A stretch of DNA of 64,000 nucleotides from Setophaga petechia (taxonomy: Eukaryota; Chordata; Aves; Passeriformes; Parulidae). Below are positions 1-26,652 of this stretch, in pieces. The stretch lies in the NCBI GenBank assembly GCA_024362935.1, contig JANCRA010000010.1:6998501-7062500 (forward strand), in the 5' to 3' direction. Below the pieces are notes generated by a model. It had not been told where the DNA came from and searched no databases. It was given only the letters and a program-made list of their open reading frames with translations. The first letter of the stretch is position 1. Each line of letters starts with the position of its first letter. A program made the position numbers and the translations under genes.

Positions 1-56
1 CAGAGCTGGGGACATGGGTCATGGGGGTCAGCTCTCACCTCCTCCTCCTCTCCAAG

Positions 57-4240
<4,184 letters not shown>

Positions 4241-4649
4241 CCCCCCGGCCGCCCCCGCCTGCTCTCTTTTCTTTCAACTTCCATCTCCATGCCCGTCTCC
4301 GGCCCGCTGGAGCGGGAGCGACGCCCCCTCCGCCGCCCCGGGCCCCCCCCGGTGCCGCCCCGCTCTCCCCGCCGGCCGCAGCCAAAGAAGAGCCGGGGAC
4401 CGGGACGGGGCTCCCGGCAGAGCGGGCACCGGGACGGGGCTCCGGGCACCGCGCCCTCCCGGCCACCCGGACTTGGAGAAGTGGCGTCGGTGTCCTTCGC
4501 CCGCAATTCCCACCCCTCCATCCACCTCGCCTATTTTTTTAGCCTGAAGATTTTAAAGCAGATCTTTCTACATCGAGTTTCCAACATTTTCACCTGGAGA
4601 CCGGCGGGGTTTATTGTCAGCAACGAGGACACATGGGAAAACAAACGAA

Positions 4650-4731
4650 AAAAACAAAGAAAAAAAAAAAAAAAGAAAAAAATGAGGGGGAAGTTAAAAA
4701 AAAAAAGAAAAAAAAAAGAAAGAAAGAAAGG
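4650..4731 (+). repeat. Poly-purine A-rich tract
   Basis: About 80 bp of A with scattered G (A-runs, AAAG and GAAA words) and no internal gene. It lies in the CACNA2D2 3' UTR. Confidence 0.8.
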
Positions 4732-5410
4732 ACTTGACTGTGCGGGTCAGTATCATTTGTTCTGGCGGTACCGGCCCCAGGGCGTGCGGGGCAGCTGCAG
4801 CATCCCTGCGGGCTCATCCCTGCGAGCTGGGGCTGGCAGCGGGCAGGGACAGGGACAGGGACAGGGACAGTGGCCTTTGCCTGCGGCACGATGAAGCCCC
4901 GGCCCCCGCGCTGGGCTCAGCCGTCCTTGGGCACAGATACTGGCGTGAAAAGGAGGAGGGGAAAAAAAATGTATTTTGTTTCTTTTCCGTTCTGCAGATC
5001 ACTGTGAATCCTGCCCGCTCTGCCCTGCCCCCCTCCAGCCCTGCGGGACCCCCTGCCCTGCCAAAGAACCCGCGCTGGCCGGGCCGGGCCCTGCTGCTCG
5101 TCCCTGGGGACATGTCCCCGAGTGGGGCACGCCGCACGGCCTCGAGTGCCCCGCGCAGCGGGAGGTGCCACATGTCCCCAGAAGGGCCGTGCCAGGCCCG
5201 GGCCCGTCCCGGGGCAGCGGGGCCGTGCCGGATGCTGCCGGCGGGGGATGCGGGCAGGTGGCGCTCACCGGGAGTGTCACCCCCCAGTCACTCCGCCGGG
5301 TGCCGAGGAGGGGACAGCGTGGCTGCCCTGCCCTGGCACCCCGCAGACCCCGCTGCACCCCACAAACCCAGCCCGGAGAGGCGCAGGGGGCTGGAGGGGC
5401 ACGGAGCAGG

Positions 5411-5470
5411 GTGACAGCCGTGACACCGGGGTGACAGCCGTGACACTGGGGTGACAGCTGTGACACCGGG
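5411..5470. repeat. 20-bp tandem repeat, three copies, in the CACNA2D2 3' UTR
   Basis: Three consecutive 20-bp units start at 5411, 5431 and 5451, all beginning GTGACAG, with two substitutions among them. Confidence 0.9.
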
Positions 5471-5994
5471 GTGCCACCCCCGCTGCTCCCGGCAGTGCCG
5501 GGGGTTCCTGGGCAGCCCTGGGGACCCTCACCCCCCCGGGGCACCCCGATCAGAGCCACCCCATCAACCGGGTCCAGGGGAGCCCCCTCGGCACGGCCAC
5601 CCCGGGGGGGCTGGGGAGGGCGCCAGGCGCTAATTAGTGCTGGGGTTAATTAATGGTCATTCTGCTTGTAGCTTTTTCAGTGTGTGTTTGGTTACTGTCT
5701 CTGGGAACCGTGTTTGAACAGATGGCTCTGTGTTACCGGGAGTGTGTGTACTTCTGTAGTCTAGTTAGGTGCTCTGCCAGAAAACCACCACTATACATAC
5801 CTATAAATATATACATATATAGTCTATTTTAAGTTAAAAACCAATGAGACGAACGGGCGGCATGGCCCCGGGCCCCCCGTCCCGCCGGGGTCACCTCCTG
5901 CCCTGTCCCCACCCGAAAGCTTCTCTCTCTGCTCATTCAAAGGCATTGGGTTTTTAATTGATTTTCTTTAACTTATTTTGAATTTCTTTGGGTT

Positions 5995-5996
<2 letters not shown>

Positions 5997-6026
<30 letters not shown>
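5997..6026 (+). repeat. Homopolymer T run (30 nt)
   Basis: Thirty consecutive T are followed 21 bp later by twelve A at 6048-6059. In the transcript these could pair as a U/A hairpin. Confidence 0.9.
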
Positions 6027-6027
<1 letters not shown>

Positions 6028-6142
6028 TACAGAAGAGTTGGAAAACTAAAAAAAAAAAACCAACAAAAAGACGATTTGTAAGATATCGTGCGTGTGACTC
6101 CTTGTAAAATATTTTCAAATGGTTTATTACAGAGACTCAGTT

Positions 6143-6148
6143 ATTAAA
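6143..6148 (+). terminator. CACNA2D2: Polyadenylation signal ATTAAA of CACNA2D2
   Basis: ATTAAA sits in an AT-rich stretch, with T-rich sequence just downstream (6151-6168). It is the last plausible signal before the TMEM115 CpG island. Confidence 0.65.
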
Positions 6149-6719
6149 TAATGTTCATATTTTCACTTCACAGGCGGTGGCTGCGTCATTGCCCGGGGTC
6201 GTGGGCACGGCTGGGGGGGCACAGCACGGGGTGGGGGGGCACAGGATATCGGGGGGCTCTGCCAGGTGGGACACTGCCCTCACCCCTGCTGCACCTCGGA
6301 GGCAGGGACACGGGACAGGCAGGGACGCCACGGAGCCCGCTCGCTGCACAGAAGGGCTGGGGCACAGCGGGGGCTCAGCCCCCCATCTTTCTATGTCCCC
6401 GCAGGACCGTGTCACCCTTCCCACGCCCCACTCCATGCCCGTGTCCCCGCACCCATGTCCCCCTGTTGCAGGGGATCAATGTCCCCTAGTGCCGCCGTGT
6501 CCAGCTCACCCGTGTCCATATCCCCATTTCCCGGGGTTTCTGCCCGCCCTGTACGCACCCCCATGACTGTGTCCTTCATGCCCCATAACCGTATTCTGCC
6601 ACCCCTTTCCCCCACGTCCCGCCGTGTCCCCCCCCCGCCCCCGTGTGGTTCGTTTGTCCCATGTCCTCCCGTTTCGTGTCCCTGTCTCCCCTCCGTGTCC
6701 GTGTTCCCCCGCGTCCCCC

Positions 6720-7034
6720 GGCCGTGTGTCCCGTGTCGCCCTGCGCTGCCAACGTGGCCGGACTACAAGTCCCGGCGTGCCCCGCGGCGCATTGGCCCCG
6801 CCCCCACGCAGCCCCGCCCCGGCGCCCCCGTTGCGCGCATGCGCAGCGGCCCTGTTTGTCCGCGCCCGGCCTGGCCCAGCGGAGGGTCCGAGCGCGGCCT
6901 GCCCGAGGCGGCGGCGGAGGGAGAGAGCGGGGCCGGGGCCGGCCGGGGGCCGCGCGGGGCCCGGCGCGGGGAGGCGGGCGGGTGGGGCCGGGCAGCCCCC
7001 GCGGGGCCGCCCCGTCCCGCCCGCGGGGCCGAAG
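6720..7034 (+). promoter_or_regulatory. TMEM115: TMEM115 CpG-island promoter with ZNF143-type element and inverted CCAAT box
   Basis: A very CpG-dense segment runs up to the TMEM115 start codon. At 6762-6780 there is a close match to the ZNF143/SBS element (ACTACAA-TCCC-GC-TGC). It is followed at 6791-6795 by ATTGG (inverted CCAAT) and a GC box. This architecture is common in housekeeping promoters. Binding is inferred. Confidence 0.75.
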
Positions 7035-8818
7035 ATGCGGCGGTACCTGCCAGTGGCCCGGCAGCACTTCCTGGCGGCGCTGGCTGGCACCAGCGTGGTG
7101 GTGAAGTCGCTGAGCGCCGCCGCGGTGCTGCTGTACCTGCTCTCCTTCGGGCTGGACACGGCCTACGGGCTGGGGGTGACGCCCGGCTACCTCCTACCCC
7201 CCAACTTCTGGGTGTGGACGCTGCTGACGCACGGGCTGGTGGAGGAGCGCGCCTGGGGGCTGGCGGCCAGCCTGGCCACACTGGGCACGGCAGGGCGGCT
7301 ACTGGAGCCCCTCTGGGGCGCGCTGGAGCTGCTCGTCTTCTTCGCCGTGGTGAACATCTCCGTGGGGCTCCTGGCCGCCCTCGCCTACTTCCTCACCTAT
7401 GTGGCCTCCTTCCGCCTCCACTATCTGTTCGCCGTCCGCATCCACGGCGGCCTGGGCTTCCTCGGGGGGGTCTTGGTGGCCCTCAAGCAGACGATGGGGG
7501 ACAGCACCGTACTGAAGGTGCCTCAGGTCAGAATGAAGGCTGTCCCCATGCTCCTGCTCCTTCTCCTGGCTCTGCTGCGGCTCGCTGCCCTCGTCGAGAG
7601 CAATGTACTGGCCTCGTACGGCTTCGGGCTCCTCTCCAGCTGGGTCTATCTCCGCTTCTACCAGCGACACAGTAGAGGCCGCGGAGATATGAGCGACCAC
7701 TTCGCCTTCGCCACTTTCTTCCCCGAAATCCTGCAGCCCGTGGTGGGTCTGGTGGCCAACTTGGTGCACAGCGTGCTGGTGAAGGTGCGGGTGTGCCGCA
7801 AGACCGTCAAGCGCTACGACGTGGGTGCCCCATCCTCCATCACCATCAGCCTGCCGGGGACGGACCCCCAGGACGCCGAGAGGAGAAGGTACCGCCTGCC
7901 CTGCCCTGCCCTGCCCTGGGGGATCGCGTTTAGGGACAGCGAGGGTACGGTTTAAAATCCAGCCAAGGAGGAGGGGGGAGATTTAGGTGCAGGGGCTCAG
8001 GAGGGGTCTTCTCCATGTGGTCTGCCACGGAGGTTTGTCCATGTGGTCTGCCACGGCGAGGAGCATTTCAGGGAGCTGGTGGGACATTATCCTGCTCTTC
8101 CAGATGTGGAGCAGCAGTGGAAATCCTGGGAAAGGGGCAGACTAGGTTAGGGGTTCCTGCAGAAGAAAGGGATACAGTCTGGGGGCGTGACAGTCCATGC
8201 TTGTGGCAGCCTTACACCAGTTCACCCTGGCTCAGGGGAAGGCAGTGAGTCAGCCCCACACCCCAGCCCTCCAGCACAGCCAGCACTGGCCCTCCTGACT
8301 CCTGGCAGGAGGGTTTGGACAGGGAGCTGGCACTCCCTTTTCCCTGCCCTGCTTTATGCCTTTATTCCCCATTCCCGGAGCTGCCCTTGTGCTGACAGCC
8401 TCCAGTTGCACCACGTAGCATGGAAACTCCGTGTGAGTAGTCTGGGAGCCGGACTGCATTTCTGTGGAGCAGTCCCAGGCGCTCCAGGTTTTCCCCAGCG
8501 CTGCTGAACCCACCCTTTCCGGCTGGGAAGAAGCCAGGGTCTGACTTGCCCAGTGCCCCACGGGGCAGAGCCGCTGTCCCGGGTTAACCTGCCCACGTGC
8601 CCTTGTCCTGCAGGCAGCTGGCCCTGAAGGCTTTGAACGAGCGGCTGAAGCGCGTGGAGGACCAATCAGCCTGGCCCAGCATGGAGGATGATGAGGAGGA
8701 GGCGGCAGCAGCAGCGAAGGCCGACAGCCCACTGCTGCCTGAGCCCAGCACGGCCGGGAAGAGCCCTGGCCAGGAGTCCAACCTCATCAGCTTCCAGGAC
8801 GCCCCGGCCCAGCTGTGA
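7035..8818 (+). CDS. TMEM115: TMEM115, Golgi rhomboid-like membrane protein
   Basis: Two coding exons, 7035-7888 and 8614-8818, join in phase to give 352 aa (human 351). TMEM115 (PL6) is a multi-pass Golgi membrane protein with a rhomboid-like fold, linked to the COG tethering complex and retrograde Golgi-to-ER transport. The N-terminal half holds several hydrophobic segments, and motifs match the human protein: TPGYLLPPNFWVWTL, GRLLEPLWGALELL, RIHGGLGFLGGVLVALKQTM, ASYGFGLLSSWVYLRFYQRH, ITISLPGTDPQDAERRR. The second exon encodes the cytosolic tail LALKALNERLKRVEDQS followed by an acidic DDEEEAAA segment. The chosen ATG is the one aligned with the human start; a longer in-frame opening upstream is GC-rich promoter sequence. 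The gene converges tail-to-tail with CYB561D2. Confidence 0.96.
8012..8056. repeat. Direct duplication of 19 bp in the TMEM115 intron
   Basis: TCCATGTGGTCTGCCACGG occurs at 8012-8030 and again at 8038-8056. Confidence 0.85.
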
Positions 8819-9810
8819 GCGGCCCTTCCCGCCCTGTCTCCGTGTGAGAGCTGCTAATCCCCCTCGTGTCCCCCTGGCCGGGGGCGGGGACTCCTCCCGC
8901 GGCGCAGGCAGGGGGATACCTCATTCCAACGCTTCGCTGCTGCTGCTCGCGGCCAGCACCAGGCACCCGGGACAGTGACACTGCCACCACCGTGAGGACA
9001 GGGATTCCTGGAGCCACTCCCCCAGCCGGGGCGGGCCCTGCAGTCGGTGCAGGCAGCGGGAGCTGTTCTGGGAGAGGGACACGGGGCTGATCCCTGCCCC
9101 AAGCTGCTGTGCTGGCCCTCGTGGGATCGAAGTCAGCTTCTCCTCTGTGCCAGGGCTTGGCCAGAGCACTCAACACGTATTTTCTCCTTTCTGAAGGTAG
9201 TTTTGTCCTAACTGAGGCAATGGGAAGGCTGGTGGGTTTCTCTTCCGAAGGTCTTTCCCATGGGGAGCCTCCCCCTGCCCCAGCAGGAGCTCGCCAGGGC
9301 CGGTGAGAAGTTTGTTGGGTAGGAGGGGACAGGACGCTGGGCAGGAAGAGGCCACCCAGCCCCACGTGGTGGTGCTCCAGCACTGCCAGCTCCAGGCTTT
9401 CATGGTGGGGATTCTCCCCTCCTTCCTCTCCTGCCCCCTCCCCCTGCGAGGAGCTGCTGCCCTTGGCTGCTCCCCGGCTAATCCGTTTGCCAGATTACAC
9501 TAGAAGCTGGAATTAATTTTACAGTGGGACTCTAGCTGCTTCCTCTGGCAGCAGGTTTTCTTTCCTGCAGGTAGAATATGGGCTCCCCCTTTCTTCTCCC
9601 TCCCTCTTTGTTGATGGAGTTTTTTTCCTGGATGGAGAGGATGCTCCCTTTCGACAGCCTCCACAGCTCCTGATCCAGTGGGCAATTCCCAGCCCTGGAT
9701 ATGGATCAGCAGTGTCATGATTATTTTTTTAAAGGACCACACGAGAAGGTTTTGTCAAATGGGAAGAACACAGATATTTGGGTATCAATAAAGAGTTCTT
9801 TGAAAGCGCT
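8819..9810 (+). other. TMEM115: TMEM115 3' untranslated region
   Basis: About 1 kb lies between the TMEM115 stop and the first AATAAA. No other gene is recognised in it. Confidence 0.75.
9787..9792 (+). terminator. TMEM115: Polyadenylation signal AATAAA of TMEM115
   Basis: AATAAA with T-rich sequence just after it. A second forward AATAAA lies at 10006-10011, so two alternative ends are possible. Confidence 0.8.
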
Positions 9811-9998
9811 GGCTCCTGCAGCAGAGCACGGGCAGGGTGGGGACCTGGCCCAGAGCAGCCCCTGGGGGCTCTTGTCAGGAGGTGGGGAGGGGATTTCTTC
9901 CCAGGTGCTCCCAGCAGGGAGACATGTCTGCCTGCACCCCAAAAGTCATCCCACCCAAGAAGTAAAGAGGGCTTGTTGCACTCTAGCTGCCTGAAATT

Positions 9999-10004
9999 TT
10001 TATT
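9999..10004 (-). terminator. CYB561D2: Polyadenylation signal AATAAA of CYB561D2
   Basis: TTTATT on the plus strand reads AATAAA on the minus strand. It is about 0.9 kb downstream of the CYB561D2 stop codon and a little over 200 bp from the TMEM115 signal, so the two genes end tail-to-tail. Confidence 0.75.
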
Positions 10005-10884
10005 GAATAAAAGCTCTGGATACAGAGGAATTTTTCGGCCTGGGAGCCGCTCCCAGCTCTCCAGCCCTGCCGGGAGCAGGATGCGTGCTGGAATGAAGGC
10101 TGCTGTGCTAGCAAGGAGGTTTCTTCCTACCTTCCCAAGGGTTCATTGCCCAGGTCTGTGCCTCCCCCCGTGCTCACACTGTTCCCTATGCCTTGCTGGC
10201 TGCACGTTCACAGCCCGGCTCAGTAATTTGCTCTGTAAACTGACCCCACCCCGACAGGCAGAGCCCAGCCCACGGAGGAGGGGTTTGTGCGTGGCAGTGG
10301 GTGTCCAGACCCAGGCCCTTGGGGCAGAGCTGCCTGCTCTGGTCCCAGGAACTGCCCGTGCCATGGGGACACACTGCTGCTGTACCGTTGCTCGAGTGCC
10401 ACCACCCTGCCCCAGCCCTGCCAGGCTGAAGCCACAACCGTGCCCTGTGCTTTGCTGTCAAGCTGCCCCCGTGGCAGGAGAGGCAACGTGGTGCCTGCTG
10501 CAGCCCCCTGGGAGAGAAGGGGCTCCATGCCCTCCTCACCAGGATGGCTCCTGCCTTGCCTGCTCCAAAGCAGCCCTGGGAAGGGAAAAGAAGCAGGAAT
10601 CCTGAGTGAGCCCTCCATTTCCCAGCACCGAGCACCAAGCTGCCACAGGGACTGGCAGCTTTACCTGTGCCAGGGAACATCCCCGCCGAGGCAGGGGTGA
10701 GGTGTCACACACATCTGGAGCAGCTGCTCCCCAGGGACAAGACACTACGGACAATCCAGGACTAAGAAAAGACGAGTAGGTAGAAACCAAGTTCCAAGGA
10801 GACCCTGTGCGAGCAAGGGGGCTGCCAGCTCTCTCCAAAGGGAGGCCCAGCTCGCTCTGGGAAGTTCAGGTCAGCACCAAGCCC

Positions 10885-11821
10885 TCAGTGCTGGCTGCGC
10901 TTGCGGTACAGGTACGCATTGCTCACCTGGTTCATGATAACCAGGCTGGTGATGAGGGGACACAGCATGGCGAGGTACCACGAGGCACCAGTCACCGTGG
11001 TGGTGAACCAGAGGGAGCACATGCCCAGCATCAGGCTGGCACAGCCCAGCAGGTAGCCCACCAGCCCTGAGGTCGCGTGGTACAGCTTCAGCTTGGCCAA
11101 AGTCCAGTTCTTCATCAGCTTGGGGTACAGCAGGAGCACGCCCCCGGCGCACTGCCCGCCGGTGTACAGCACGGCCAGCAGCCCCGTCAGCCCGTGCCAG
11201 GTGACAAAGTGGCCCTTGCCGTTCAGGTGCTTGTTGTAGGTAATGATTGCCAGCCCCAGGAGCGCGCAGAGCAGGGCGAGCAGCTGCAGGGCCCAGTGCA
11301 CCCGCACTCGCACCTTGCGGGAGAAGGAGCGCAGCAGCGAGGTCTCCGGGGAGAAGATCAGCAGCGCCTCCGTCATCAGGAACGAGAACTGGGGGGCAGA
11401 GGGCAGCGCCATTGGCACCGGACAAACGCCCCAGCGCCGCGGCTCCGCGGCTGGGCACCCACCGCCCGCGGCTCGGCCTCCCCTCACCCGGGGGCTCCCG
11501 GGGCCCGGCACCCACCACCCAGGCACTCCGCCGGCAGCGGGCGGTGACCGGGCAGCGGCACTTACCGCGAGGGCCATGAGCAGCGGGTGCCACGAGAAGA
11601 GACCTGGAAGGGAAGCGCAGGGTGAGGTGAGCTGAGGTGAGCTGAGACATCCGGCCCTCCCCGCGCCCCGGGCCCCGGCCGCGCCGCCACTCACTGGATC
11701 CGGGCCGCGCCAGCACGGCCACGGCGGCGGGGAATCCCAGCGCCACGAGGTGCGCGGCGGCACCGGAGGCCACGCGCAGCGAGCGGTACAGGCGGGACTC
11801 GGTCTCGGCCGTCAGGGCCAT
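10885..11821 (-). CDS. CYB561D2: CYB561D2, cytochrome b561 domain-containing protein 2 (transmembrane reductase)
   Basis: Three exons on the minus strand (11821-11695, 11603-11566, 11388-10885) give 222 aa, the human length. The family consists of six-helix, two-haem b proteins that move electrons across membranes, reducing monodehydroascorbate or Fe3+. The four haem-ligand histidines are present at residues 48 (SWHPLLM), 86 (VHWALQ), 120 (TWHGLTG) and 159 (YHATSG). The N-terminus [20 protein letters not shown] and the C-terminus [15 protein letters not shown] match the human protein closely. All junctions are canonical and keep frame. The start lies at the edge of a CpG island shared with divergent NPRL2. 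Human 101F6 is the same gene. Confidence 0.96.
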
Positions 11822-12061
11822 GTTGGCCGGGCGGGCGGAACCGCCGCTACCGACATGGCCGGGCCGCGGCGCGAGCTTCGATTGGCTGAGGCGGGCTGTC
11901 AGTCAGCATTAGGGCCCGCCCCGCCAGGGTGCACCGCCCTGGGTGGCGGGAGGTGCTGTCGCTCAGTGTGAGGGTCCGCCCCCCGCGCGGCTGTGACTCC
12001 CCGGAGCGGCGCTACGGTGGCCGGCGGGGCTGGGTCGGGGCTCGGCCGCTCGCGTCCCGCC
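11822..12061. promoter_or_regulatory. Divergent CpG-island promoter between CYB561D2 and NPRL2
   Basis: Only 240 bp separate the two start codons, which point away from each other. The segment is CpG-rich and has ATTGGCTGAG (inverted CCAAT box) at 11881-11890. I see no TATA box. The head-to-head arrangement is also found in mammals. Confidence 0.85.
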
Positions 12062-15511
<3,450 letters not shown>

Positions 15512-15719
15512 CGCACTGATAGCCCTCTCTAGAGCTCTGTCCCCTCACGCGTCCTCGCTGTGTCCCCCGCTGTCCCCGCCACGTGTCCCCGCTGGCCGCG
15601 CCCGCTCCTCCGCGCCGCCAGGGGGCAGCACTGCCCGCCCCGCCGCCGGCCCGCCGCGAGTCCTCCGCGCCGCCAGGGGGCGCTGTCGGAGTCGCCGTTG
15701 CCACAGCGACGCGGACGCC
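15512..15719 (+). promoter_or_regulatory. ZMYND10: NPRL2-ZMYND10 spacer: ZMYND10 CpG promoter with two CTCF-type motifs and an X-box-like site
   Basis: The 208-bp spacer is CpG-rich. CCGCCAGGGGGCAGCA (15615-15630) and CCGCCAGGGGGCGCTG (15670-15685) both match the CTCF core and lie in the same orientation. They sit inside a 21-bp perfect direct repeat at 15606-15626 and 15661-15681. At 15697-15710 GTTGCC-AC-AGCGAC resembles an RFX X-box, fitting a cilia gene. Binding is inferred. Confidence 0.75.
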
Positions 15720-25391
<9,672 letters not shown>

Positions 25392-25555
25392 GAAAAGTGG
25401 TGTCTGGCATCTGGCCCATGGCTCAGAGAGGCAGAGTTTCCCCCGGTGTGCAGCCCAGAGCTGGAAAGAAGCTGGCAAAGGCCCCTTCTGCCTGCTCCCA
25501 GTCCCAGGCAGGGTCAGCCTCTCCTCTCCCACCACCCCACCGTGCTGCCTTTTCC

Positions 25556-25561
25556 AGTAAA
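25556..25561 (+). terminator. ZMYND10: Possible ZMYND10 polyadenylation signal AGTAAA
   Basis: This variant hexamer lies 165 bp after the stop and is followed by CCTCCTTGTG. No AATAAA occurs in the 3' flank before the RASSF1 CpG island, so it is the best candidate but not a strong one. Confidence 0.45.
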
Positions 25562-25957
25562 CCTCCTTGTGCATCCCACAGCTGCTTGGCTTTTGCTTTT
25601 TCTCTCCTAGCTGAAGGTAACAAACTGCTTCTTCCCCTCCCTTCCACACAGTGAGAGGCGTGTGTCCATTTTCCCCTCTGCAACAACAGAAATCCCAGAG
25701 AACCTGAAAAAGCCTATAAGGTTGTGGTTACCTTACTGCAGCTGGGGAGAGAAGGGAGTGAGAAGGTCCCTGTACTGCCTTTTACCCTTGTTAGAGCAGC
25801 GTGGGGAGCAGAGGATGTGGTTTGCATGAGCCTCTTGCTGTGAGAAAGAGTTTCTTGGGTATTTGTCATCTCCCACCTTGCAGGGACCATTCACCCCATT
25901 TCCTCTCCCTTGATGTGATGTTAGCACCGAGGGCTTGGCCCCCTGCTCACCAGCATT

Positions 25958-25980
25958 ACCAGTAAACAGGGTTTACTGGT
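25958..25980. repeat. Perfect 10-bp inverted repeat containing two forkhead-type cores
   Basis: ACCAGTAAAC, three bases, then GTTTACTGGT. Each arm carries GTAAAC, the core bound by FOX factors. It lies between ZMYND10 and RASSF1. Confidence 0.85.
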
Positions 25981-26279
25981 GGGGAGGCTTTGGGGTGCAT
26001 TCCCAGCTCTCACTGGTCAGCAGCTGCTGCCAAAGGGCTGCAGCCTTGGTCCGAGCACAGCTGGGAAAGGTTGGCCATGTCCTTTGTCTGATGGGGTGCT
26101 GGAGAATCCCTGACACATAAAAATAGGCTTTGCACCAGGGCTGCTGCTGTAGGAGCCGCGAGCAGGCAGGAAACCATCTCTGTCCAGCTGCAGCCCCGGC
26201 GGAGCAGCCCCCGCTCGGAGCTCAATGAACTCCTCACCCCAGCCCCGGCTGCACGTCCCGGGCTGCAGCCAGCGGGAGC

Positions 26280-26652
26280 AGAGTGCTCCCCGCAGCTCTC
26301 CGTCCGCTTCTCACCCGCCGCCAGCGGTGCTCCAGCCCCTTCCCCGCTGGGAAACTGAGGCAGGGAGCAGTTTGTCCTTGTCCTGCGAGAAGAGGCAGAG
26401 AGAGAGGAGCGGCTGCCGCGGGCCCCCCTTCCTCCGCGGCGGCTCCGGGAGCCTCATCCCCGCCTCCAGCCCGCCCCGCCGGGGCTGCAGTTGGCGATCG
26501 GGAGCCCGGGGCACTGCGCCGTTCCCCCCACCTCTCCTGCCTCAGTTTCCCCGCGGCGCCCGATCGGGGCGGCCCCTCCCGATCCCCGCCCCGGCCCCGG
26601 CCCGGTGCCGGCCCCCGCCCCGCCGCCGAGCAGCGCCCGCGGCCGCCGGGCC
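26280..26652 (+). promoter_or_regulatory. RASSF1: RASSF1A CpG-island promoter
   Basis: CpG density rises sharply from about 26.2 kb and continues through the first coding exon to about 26.95 kb. GC boxes are frequent and no TATA box is seen. The human counterpart is the RASSF1A island that is often methylated in tumours. Confidence 0.75.

Larger units (their letters stand above)
4241..6170 (+). other. CACNA2D2: CACNA2D2 3' untranslated region
   Basis: About 1.9 kb between the stop codon and an ATTAAA signal holds no recognisable gene. It contains an A-rich purine tract at about 4650-4731, a 20-bp tandem repeat at 5411-5470, a run of 30 T at 5997-6026 followed by 12 A at 6048-6059, and an AT-rich end typical of a vertebrate 3' UTR. 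That it is continuous UTR is inferred from the absence of an earlier convincing polyadenylation signal. Confidence 0.7.

Noticed and set aside
6266..7675. Long plus-strand frames over the TMEM115 promoter and exon (up to 469 codons)
   Set aside because: These are shadows created by CpG-rich DNA. Only the frame from the ATG at 7035 matches a protein family.
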